A stretch of DNA of 64,000 bases. Source: Pholis gunnellus (lineage: Eukaryota > Chordata > Actinopteri > Perciformes > Pholidae). Below are positions 1 to 12,000 of this stretch, piece after piece (within the stretch, counting starts at the first letter, position 1; every line of letters starts with the position of its first letter). The notes beneath the pieces were generated by a model. It saw only the letters and a list, made by a program, of their open reading frames with translations. It ran no database searches and had not been told where the DNA came from. Where the stretch lies: NCBI GenBank assembly GCA_910591455.2, contig OU342816.1:15602138-15666137 (forward strand), written 5' to 3'. The translations under genes and the position numbers were made by a program.

Positions 1-3000
1 ATATTGACGCTACTGATCCATTAGCAAGTCTAGACAAACAAACAAGTCTGGTTTCTAAGTGTAGGCTGCCCTTTGTCAAATTGATACGCAAGGACATAAA
101 GGGTAAGAAGTTCCTGAACTCTAGTGCGACCATTAGTCCCAATGACCAACCTACATGTACAAAGAATGACAAAATACCAGAGACTACTGTGACTAAAATG
201 TCCTCTAAAAAGACAGATTGGGTTGACGGCAAGGCAAGTGTCTCCATAGATCAGGCCGTCAGTTCAGATTCCATAAAGGTCTCAGTTAAGAAGTTAAAAG
301 CAAGTGGTGGGACTGGTATTCTTCGTCTCTCATCAGAGTCATGTCAAGGTAAAACTATTGTTGCCTCAGATGTGGCAAATGTGTCTGAGTTGGGTAACCC
401 AGAAACTGTAAATGTAAGCCCAAGCAAAGTGACTACTTCATCCTTTAACCAATCAGAACAGTCGGAATGTAAGAAGACTCCTGTATCCAAAGTAACAAGC
501 AAGTCCTCTGAACAGTTAGGCAGTTCACATCAAAAAATGACATCTACTAGTACAACTTGTAATACAACTAGTCCACCTTCTCACCTGCATGGAAATTTAG
601 AATGTAGGAAAGCTCCTGTACCCGAAGGCCTGTGTTCTGCAAAATCCAAGAAAGTGGTCCACAAATCAAAGCAGGTTCTTGATGAAGTCAGTAAAGTCCT
701 ACTTCAAGAGCAGCCTGCCCACCTCCCAGCCAGCAGTCGTTTGATGACCAGAGCCCTGAAGGCTATGCAGGAGGCGGATCAGAAGAAGCGTGAAAAAGCC
801 CGAAAGGAGGCTGAGCAGAAAGGACTCTTAAATCCATACAGAAAAGCTGAGGACCTTGTGTGTAATTCTGCGCACAATTCCAAACTAGACCTTTGCACTA
901 AAATGAAATCTCTTAAATCTCATAATACCAATGGCGAGTATGATCAGGACATATTTTCGAGCTGTAGCACCCCCCCTTCGACGTTTTCTGACTCGGTTGA
1001 CTTTGATGTTGGTGTCAAGAGTGAAGATGAAGATCTCTCAATATCCTCAACTCCACCAATGGACTTCATACCTCTGACTTCTAGGGTAAAGGCAAAGAAG
1101 GAAGATCAGTCCTCTGGCATACACTCCTTGTCCTCCCCTTCCTCACCATTTACTTTTGTAAATGCCTTTAAAAACTTGGAGGAGGTATCCTTCCAGTCCC
1201 TGACAAATGAGGGCGATGGTAAACCCATCTCTTTCAAACCAGACACAAACTACAAGTTCAGCACTTTTCTCATGATGTTGAAGGACTTGCATGACACGAG
1301 GGAGAAAGAGGGGACCCCCTTAGAACTGGAAATTGGGCCACCAAGTGCACATGTTAAGGAGGAACCCTTAGTGATGCCTGGAGAGGCTAAACCCGCAGGC
1401 CAAGATCGACAAATTGAACATGTTGATAAAAATCCATATTTAAGTCCAGACAAAATTGAAATCAAACACAATGAGGAGAGCACAAGTCAGATGTCCAAAA
1501 GGCCCTACAACAGAAGGGGCAGCTCCACTGGGGTGAAAAAGAAAGCCAACCGCAAAGTGCCTTGTCGTCCTGCCAGGTCTGGACCTGGTATCCCTGGACT
1601 GGAGTCCCTGCCAGCAATGGACTCTTCATCGGGAGTGGATTGCTCATCAAGGGTCCAGTCCCTGTTCGGCATACAGACCAGCAGCTGGAAGAGGCAAGCT
1701 GTATGTGGTAAAGATGTAGTTGGGGAGGAGATGGAGGAAGATAGGTGGGGCAAAGTAAATGAGAATCTACAGAACATGGTGCCTTTGGAGCAGAGGGGGT
1801 GCGACACTACGCTGTGTCTGGAACAGCCAAATGGCCTTGCGGCAGACTGCAGTGAGACTAACACTAGCTTGATGCACAACGCTGGAGAAGGCGACAAGGC
1901 TCCAAAAGGTAAGGACAGTCTAATTTAAGAGTCTGTAGTAAAAGTAGTAAAGCCCAATGTGACCAAAATCCTGGATGCATTCCAAAAAACATCTAGAAGT
2001 TGTAGTTATTGTAGTTTGGCCCACTGATTTGGTGTGCAATTTGTGTCACAAAAAAAGGCACATTCTCAGAGTCATAACTCTGTCAAGTCTTAATACACAG
2101 ACATGATACACATATTTTTAGATTCAGTGAGACTTGCACTGTCCGAGGATATAATCTATAGATGTCCATTGGAGATGAAATGTCTATATATGGCTTAGAA
2201 TTCGTAGAAAAATGTACTTGCCTGTAAATCAAAATGTTAAAGTAATTTAGTCATAGTTGTTTGTACATCCATGGGTGCATTGCAAAAGCAAACTACTGAT
2301 GGTGCTTTTGAACTACTAAAACAGAGAAGTTTGAAAACGCTGCTGACGCCATTTTAGTTTGGAAACTCCGGTGTTGCATTTTAGTGCAGACGGGCAGAAA
2401 AGAGAGCTTTGAAAATGATTCCCAGACACCTGCGTTCAATTCTTGATTGGGATTTATCAGTCATGTGTCCTTCCCTGATTAGTACAATAATGCTCTGTTG
2501 TATTTTCTGTAATCAAGCAACAAACGGCTATGGTTGCTACGTGCTAGCAGTTAAGCTATCTCTCACTCAAAAAACTTAAGACAAATTCAAATCTCTTTGC
2601 CTTTGGCAAGTGGCCATGGTATAAGTGTGATAATACACTCTGCTGTCTAGTAACACCATAAACAACAGGGATTTAAAAAAGCTAGTGTCTGTTCTTATAT
2701 ATCTTTTTCAGCACATAAACGAATTAGAAAACCAAGCAAGAGGCTGATTGAATGGACTGAAGAGTATGATCAGATTTTCTCCACCAGGAAGAAAACTAAA
2801 AAGCCTCTCCAGTTGATTGGAAAGGTAAAACTCATACAAAGTAAGATCTGTTGTAATTTTATAGTTGAATGTTGTTATATACGCATAATACTACCGCATT
2901 AGGCATCCATTACCACTTGTTTCCAGCTACACACAAACCTTGTATCACTGATTGACAGGGAAATCTCGTTGTTTGTTTTCTCAGGACACGGCCATGTCCG

Positions 3001-6000
3001 AACCCCCGGGATCGGACAACAGCACACAGGACCACCCATCCGTGAACTTGGTTCCTGAAATACAGACGCCACCTCCAGAGGAAATTGCTGCAACAACGCC
3101 CCCTGAACTACAAATTCCCAGCACTGAAAACACATCTCCCCAAGATGCACCGGTGCTTTCCGTAGACACACTAACCCCTCCTCCTGAATCTGACCTCTCG
3201 CTGTCCGAAGGCATCGTCAAAGGCAACGGTGAGGAAGTCTTTCCGTTTCTTTCTCTGCTGCTTACCTCCTTTCAAAGTTACAGAAACAGTTTGAGGGGAA
3301 AAAAAGTTTTCTGTCAACCAAAGTAAAAACATCCTCTGGGTAAATGGCCAAACGAATGTGGACACAAACATTACATCCATATGTGACTATAAAACATGCA
3401 TTTCCAAAACCACAGGCAGATCCGCTGCAACAACAGCTTGCACCCGTCTGGGGAGGCTTTCAACAAGATTTTGTATGTTGGCTCTGGGGATTTTATTTGC
3501 TCCCATTCAGCCACAAGAGCATTAATGAGATTGGCCACTGATGTCAAGTGCTTCCACACCAAACTGGAAAAAACATTTCATATGGAGCTCATTTTGTGCA
3601 GGCGGTCTTTGTCATGTTGAAACAGGAAAATGTCTTTGAAACGCACAGTTGTTTAAAAATATTGTATGCTGCAGCATTAAGATTTCCATTTATTGGAACT
3701 GAGGTGTGCAAACCATGAAAAACAGCACCAAACCAAAAGTTTGGGGTATCCAGATACTTGCAGTAGTGTAATACGTATTTTGATACCAATACAAAATTGT
3801 AGAAATACTCCATTACAAGTAAAAGTTTATGTGAAATGCATTTGATTAGACCGCTAAAAAGTCTGCTGACTTGGAATGTAGCGCAATACAGAGCTAAGTT
3901 AGCTGTTTTTGTGAAATATGTAATAATTATACCTTCTTGGGACTTGCATAGCCTAAAGTCAGGGAACCACTGATTAAATATATAACAATGAGTCTTTTTG
4001 TGTAACATTTAATTCACAGTGAACGTTCCTGTGCTGGAGAAGAAGCGGAAGAGGAAACCCACTCAGAAGATCCTGGAGTATTGTATTGAGGCAGAGGCCT
4101 CAACGGGCCCCAAGAAGAAGGTACATATATAGCTGCATTGTGTACATTTGTTCATCTGTGGTACATCTATAATACTTGTGTTTTACTTGAGTGTTTCCAT
4201 TTTCTGCTACTTTTAAACTGTTGTAATGCTCCTTTGTCTTCAGTAAAATATCTGATTACTTCTTCCAACTCTGGTGAGGCATTCGTTAATCTGCTATCTA
4301 TTAAACTAATAGTATCTAAAGTCACAATCCTTTTTGGGAAACACCTTTTAAGTTTAAGAAGGTCCGTATAATAGATTTTATGATCATTTTTGTCTAAACA
4401 GGCTTTTGGGAAATGAGCTTACAGCTCTCTCTGGATTCAACGAATCAAAAGTTGACCACAAAACAAACTAATGCAGGCACAGTCTGCATCAACATGCAAA
4501 CGTCATGCAATTAGAGAATAACATGTTGGACAGACATGATATTCAAGATCAGTGAAGATGAGAAAAGACAAAAACTTTAGTTTTTTTCTTACTGTGATGT
4601 CATGAATTAGGGAGTTTCAGAAGTTTTTCTCTTTTTTTTTTCTTCCGTCGGTTTGACTGGAAAAGGTTTTGTTAATTGTTCTCTTGTCACAGGTGAAAAC
4701 AGTGAAGAACAACTCAAATCCTGATCTTCAACCAGGTCAGTGAATCATCTGTGTATATTATACTGTTCAATTTATAGTAATCATTGCTAAACACTTTTTT
4801 TTAAACAATTTTTTTCTTTCTTTTTTTTGTGTGAAAAGTACTTAAAAAGTGGGAAACATTTTTTCCCACTTTAGAATATTAACCAGTTGAATTTCCAGAC
4901 AATAAAACATTCGTCTCATGAGAAAAATATGTTTGAAAATGATTGAGAATCTCAATTGGAATAAGAAGTTGTGGACTATTTTCCTGCAGTGTTGTGATTT
5001 AATGAATAGTTGTGATGAACGTGCCTTGAACAGTTTCAAACACGTCTTTCTTATACCCAGATTCGGCACCGCCATCTTTAATATCAAAGAGTAAGCAGCT
5101 TATAGCCTCCAGCTCCACGGCGACACCCATCGAAGCGTCCACCTGTACGCCCGCAGATCCCCCTCCCAGCTCTCCTGCACCGTCCTCTCCAGCGCCGGCG
5201 CCGCCCGAACCCGCCCATGTGGAGACGGCATCGGAAGACGTTGATGCTCCTCAAGCAGAAGACAAAAGGGACACAGCGGAGTCAGAGGTCAGCCGTCTTT
5301 CTTGTAGTGTTTCTCCTCCCATTTTGTAATCCGCCAATGTTTAAGAGCGCTCCAGTTAGAAAGTACCAGAAGTTGGCATTCAAACAAAGATAAAGAGCAT
5401 GTTCTGTGGGAGGAAAGACATGTTAATGACAATTAAAAGATACCGTTTTGACAAAGGCGAGCAAAAGAGAGCAACTTCACAGCAGGGAAAAGATTTGAAA
5501 CTAGTTTCCCGACCACTCATCATATACACTACCTTTTAAATAGTATGGAAGCTCTGATTTATCGCTGTATGAATTTGTCTCTTTAGGGTGACCTGTCCAG
5601 CTTGGATCACAGCTTCTCCTCCATGAAGGACTACTTGTCGCTGTGTGACGATTCACTTTTACCCTCCAGGAAGATCATAGGAGACAGAGGAGGTCCTGCC
5701 TCCATGAAGGAGAACATATGTCAGGTGAGCCCCCCCCCCCAGGCCCAATTTACTGATGGAGAAAGGTGTCCAGAGCTGCGTCTTCTTTACTTTCTCATGA
5801 GCCTTATTTTTCTGGAGGACATTTCTCCTTAGATTTATATAATCTATCAAACTTTTGACAGTGCAGCGAACGACCTCAGAAGATATTAGGCTCTCGAGTT
5901 TCTGCTTAAGTTTACACTATATTTAGAAGATTATCAAGATTTCTCAATATCATAATATATCAATAAGTCAAAGTGGGTTCTAGCACAATTGCCCAAAAGA

Positions 6001-9000
6001 TGAAACATGAAAGTGACCTTAAGTACATACTGTATTACCATGTGGAACCCCAGCGATAATACCACGCTTAACCCGTCGGACTACACAGGAAATGGAAACC
6101 CATCCATGTCATTATATCAGGTATTTTAAAGTAGGTTGTGTTTTTCTTGCCTCAGGTGTGTGAGAAGACGGGGGAGCTGCTGCTCTGCGAGGGTCAGTGC
6201 TGTGGAGCCTTCCACCTGCACTGCATCTCTCTGGCCGAGGCCCCGAAAGGGAAGTTTGTCTGTCCGGAGTGCAAATCAGGTACGACCATGTTTTACAGGT
6301 ATTCTCTGGGGGCCAAAGGTCTGTGTTAATGATCGTGAAAGCGCAACAAAAACATTTTTTTTACTCACTATATTTTTCAGTCCCCCAACTTTTATTACCA
6401 CAATATATTATATAGTATGTACTATATATATATACTGTGTATATATATATATTTTACTTTACATGTTAAAGTAAAAATATCCCGGGGAAAACCAGCCAAT
6501 CAGAGAGCGGCAGCAGCTCGATACATTAACTTAACCTGAAACCTCACAAATAAAAATCTAATAGAAGAACTTGAAAAAGGAAATCAGATTTTTAAGATTA
6601 TATTCATTTGTGACATTTAGTTTCACGGTTTTCCACTTTCTGAATTATAGGATTGATAAATGAAAAACTATAAACATTTTTAATTCTACTCATGTCATGT
6701 GGTGAAAAATATAGACAAAAAGGAGTAAAACATTTTAATTTCATTTTTATCTAAGGTAAAAGAGATACATTTATTTCAGGATGTAAGACCTGTTCTTGAA
6801 AACAATTAGCTTATTTTAAGATTGCATTAATAATCAATAGTAACAATGAACTTCTATCGTCCTCTATCATGCTGAACATGCACCGCTTAAGGTACAAACC
6901 CTACTGACCCTAACCCTTTGTTTCTCCCAGGCGTCCACACCTGCTTTGTATGTAAAAAGCGCAGTGAGGACGTGCGCCGCTGTATGATTCCCGTGTGTGG
7001 GAAGTTTTACCACGGCGAGTGTATCGCCAACTTCGCCCCTACGGCACCTGTGAACCGAGGCTTCCGCTGCTCCATCCACGTCTGTCTCACCTGCTTCATC
7101 ACAAACCCCAACAGCTCGTCCGTCTCTAAAGGTAAACCAGAGGACGCTCGGAGGATTTACTGTTGTTTGGTTTTCACCTTCAATGCTCTTGACTGTACGT
7201 TTGTTGTTTCTGCAGGTCGTCTGGTTCGGTGTGTGCGCTGCCCGGTAGCCTATCACGCTACAGACCTCTGCATGGCAGCAGGCTGCGTCGTCCTCTCCAA
7301 CAACAGCATCATCTGTCCCAACCACTTCGCCCCCCGCCGCGGCGTCAAGAACCACGAACACGTCAACGTCAGCTGGTGCTTCGTCTGCACCGAAGGTACG
7401 GATTTAGAAACATGTGGCCTCAGCTTGAATCTGCCCCAAAGCCTGAAGTTTAATGCAAATATTTTACATTTTGGGAAACACACTTATTTGCTTTCGGCAG
7501 GCTAACTTAACTTAGCTGCAGCAGGAACCGCTTGCCCGAAAATCAACTTAGACTCAAGGAATTTACTGGTCCCAACCAAGAAATGTAAGGGTTTAACACT
7601 TACACGATACAACGTGTTAATTTGTGCGATTTAAAGGAGCTGGTTGGTAGACTTAGTTACTATCAAACACAGCCAGGCTGGCTGTTACAAGTACAAGTAT
7701 TAAATGTAGAAAAATTCCCCCTGTGACTGTTATACTACTATATTATATCATAATATTAGTATTACTCATGTGTTCATGTTGTGTCAAATTGTCACATTCG
7801 TGAAGTAACTACATCTGTCAGATATGTAGTTCAGTAAAAAGTACAATATTTTCCCCTGAGATGTAGAAGAAGAGAGTAGCATGAAAAGATAATACTCAAG
7901 TAAAGTACAAGTACTTGACATTTGTACTTAAGTAGCATAGATGAGTTTAGTTACATTCCAACACGGCACACCATGAAGTGTCACTGAAAGAAACAACCAA
8001 TCCTACACAATGTCCATATGAAACTTACCTGATGAGTGTCTCAGGACCAAAAACATGAGTACAGGTGATAAAGTATGTTTTCAGGGGTTCATTCACAGTT
8101 GTATTATTTGCAAAATATAGCAAATTACTTCTGTTGTAATTCACTATAGACTAGGACCAGCATCAGTTGATATGAAATTAAAGGGACTGTACGTAAAAAC
8201 AAACTTAAAAACAAGTCGTTTGATCGTGAAATTACTCCTTAAAGCTACGGTAACCACTAGAGGGCAACAGAACGACACAGCCAGCTGACAGAAACACAGC
8301 AGTGACATAATATCTTCTTATTCACCTTATGCTGCTTTTTGCTGGGTCAATATAGTATTCCAGCTAACGTGTCAGAAACAAGTTGCTCATTTACACATCC
8401 AGCAGATACGTAACAACATGATTCATTAGGAGTCTTTGTTTTTGTGTCCAATGTTCTCTCTCTTTTTGCTGTTTTTGGTCTCCACCAACTCCTGGGGGAA
8501 CTATCTATCTCTTTAGCTGCTGACTATTTCTCTTTATTGACCAGCTAGTCGCTAACATTGTTTGTCATAGCGTAGACTGAACAGCAAGTTAAAAGAGCAG
8601 CTATTTCAGAAAACAGTGGTAACCTTAATGTAGGTCTAGCTAACCTTCACGTGCAACGGTTGATGCAGTTCCTCCTCACGTCCTCTAGGGGGCAGTCTGC
8701 TGTGCTGTGAGTCCTGTCCTGCTGCGTTCCACCGGGAGTGTCTGAAAATTGAGATGCCTAAAGGCAGCTGGTACTGCAATGACTGCAAGGCTGGGAAGAA
8801 ACCTCGCTTTAAGGACATCCTCTGGGTGAAGGTTGGCCGGTACAGGTCAGTTATTTTTTCTTTCATTGGACAATTTTATGTGTCCAATGCTTTGGTTTGT
8901 TACCAAATACCTGCATGGTAAATATATTTGCCTGTATTGTCATTATGTTAGTTGTTAGCATGGGGATGTTAGCATTTAGCTCAAAGCACCTATGTGGTTA

Positions 9001-12000
9001 AGTACAGCCTCACAGAGCTGCATGCATGTATTTAGACTCTTTAGTTTTACCGTGTTAATGACAAACTTTTGTGTTTTTTCCTCTCCTGCTCCGTAAAGGT
9101 GGTGGCCAGCGGAGGTCAGCCATCCCAAAACGATTCCGGAGAACATTCAGCGGATGAAGCACGATGTCGGGGAATTTCCCGTTCACTTCTTCGGCTCCAA
9201 CGATTACCTTTGGACGTACCAGGCCAGGGTCTTCCCTTATATGGACGTGGACGCCAACAGCAAGGAGAAGATGGGGAAAGGTGTTGATGCCACCTACAAG
9301 AAAGGTATCCTGTGGGTTCTTGTGTTGTTTGTTGTGTCTTCTGTTTGTTCCCGCTATGATGACTTGAGTGTCTGACTGTTGTTCTCCCTCCTCAGCTTTG
9401 GAGGAGGCGGCTGTTCGATTTCGTGAGCTGCAGGCGGAGAAGGAGCTTCGGCAGCTTCAGGAGGACAGGAAGAACGACAGGAAGCCTCCTCCGTACAAAC
9501 ATATTAAGGTCAGGGAGACTCTTCTTACTTTACGTCTCCATTTACTCCGAATATGCTTCATCCTCCAGGTTTCTTCAAAAGTGAAGCAGTGGTGTCTTAG
9601 TTTCAAAATGTGATCCTTAATGTCCTACATAGCTTTAAGAATATATAGCTAGGTTTTACCCAGTGAAGCCATTTCCTTAAAGGCTTTGTTCTTTGTACCA
9701 TCAAGGTGAATATTTGTACTGTATGTTTATTTATTAATTATGTATTAGTCTGGTGCTGAGCATTAGTACAAGTCATGCTTAATACTACTAATCTCTGACA
9801 AACTTGAAAGATTACTTCATATAATCACTCTGACAGATTTAAAGAGAATTCATGTCTCCTTCAACCTTTTTGGCTCGTTCAGGTGAATCGACCAATCGGG
9901 AAGGTGCAGATCTTCACGGCCGACCTATCGGAGATCCCGCGGTGTAACTGCAAGGCGACAGATGAGAGTCCATGTGGGATGGACTCTGAGTGCATCAACC
10001 GCATGCTGCTGTACGAATGTCACCCGCAGGTACAGAGACCCCTCCATCACGCTCACTACATGTTTTATAGATTTATAGGTATTCATGGATGATGATCAAA
10101 AATCAAGAGTAAACGATGCTGCTTTGTGTCGAGGTGCTGAGTTACCTACAACTTAATGTAGGAGCTGCATGGCGAAGGCAAGAACTGTGATTGGTCTTAT
10201 TTTCTCATTAGCTTTTTGGAAAGCATGATATTCACAAATATATCTGTCTAGATAGTGCTAATCAATAATCTGCTCTGCATCAAATCCTTAACTTTCTTTT
10301 CAAATCTTTCTTTTCAAGTTTTTCTCATTAGAAACTCAACAGAAAAAATGTACGAGTAGCAGAAATATACATTATCTTCATCCAAAACAATGTCCATTTC
10401 CCTCTTCATCAAATTCACGCCTCTTCACTGTTGGCCAAACAAAGAAATTATACTTATACATGCATACATACAGTATGCACATGCATGTGTACATTCACAG
10501 CCTCAACGTTCATTCTTGACCCTGGAAAGAGCAGCAAATGAAGGCTCACCCAAGCCAGAAGAACATATATATATATATATATACCATCACAATATGTGTC
10601 CTTAAGATTAAGACCTTGTGGTGATAGTATTCTGGAGATATTCCAATGGGCTTCCCCGAACCTTATAAAGCCTTATAAATGTAACAAATTGTCTCAAGAC
10701 CATAGTTTTTGAGAGACTGTCAATGGAAAGATGCAAGTGGACACGATTAGACCTGAAGTTAAACTTGTTATCAAACAGTTGCTTATATACACATTCAGCA
10801 GTCACAGACCAACATAATGATTCATCAAGAGTCTTGGAGTTTGTGTCCACCTGATGAATTTTAATCCAATATTCACTAATGTGTAGCTCTGTTTTTGGTC
10901 TCCACCAACTCCCGAGAGAAGCATCTGTCTCTTTAGCAGCTCCTCTATGTTCACCAGTCTCTGACTGTGTCCGTCTGCTGTTTGCTGCTTAGTAGGTAGT
11001 GTACAGTGGCTTTTTACTTTTCTTTAAAAGAAACGCTTTAAGAACGGTGAGAGTGAACCACAACAAAAAGGTTTGGTCCGGACAGATAAACAATGAGCTG
11101 AAGCTCACTATCAAGCTCTGTAAAACCAAAACGCTGAGCTCAAAGAGGCTGAAATGTTTGCAGGTTTGCCCGGCGGGCGAGCACTGCCTCAACCAGGCGT
11201 TCAGCAAGCGTCAGTACAGCCAGGTGGAGATCTTCAGGACGCTGGCTCGCGGCTGGGGACTCCGCTGTGTCCACGACATCAAGAAGGTAACTACTGTACT
11301 TCTATCATTCATTCTACTGGCGCTGCTCTACCACCACAGAGTCGCCATCAGGAAGTGTGGTTGCCGTTTAGAGTGATTGCATCAGGCCAAATGATGTTGA
11401 ATGTTTTTTGTTTCAGGGTCAGTTTGTGAGTGAGTATGTCGGGGAGGTGATTGACGAGGAGGAGTGCAGGTCCAGGATCAGACACGCCCAGGAGAACGAC
11501 ATCTGTAACTTCTACATGCTGACACTGGACAAGGTACAGCTCCACAGCCAGAGTGTGTCATAATGTTAAAAACTCATTAAACTCATAAAAACTCATGTTG
11601 GTGGTGGAACAAGAAATACATTTTTGCATGTGTATATATAAATTTGCCATCTGTGTCTTTTCAAAGTGGTGTAAAGTATGTAAATATAAAGAAGAGGCAG
11701 ATGGTCGTCCGCTCCGTGTATTTTCCAGTAATATATTTTGAAAAGCAAAAAAAAAGATCTAAATTTAGTTTCTTGAGGAAAAATGCGTTCCTGTTTTCTG
11801 TTTTTCATCTTTTGGACCCGATCAGAGAAATCCTACCTGAATCCGACGTGCATAAATACATTTTAAAATACCGGAGCGATCGCACTCAACCCGAGAAGAC
11901 ATGAGGATACTTGGACCCAATCCGAAATGGGCTCTACCCAAACAAGACTCGAGACAAGTGGCAGCAAAACAAGTCTCTTCCCGAGTAGACTGAATATAAT

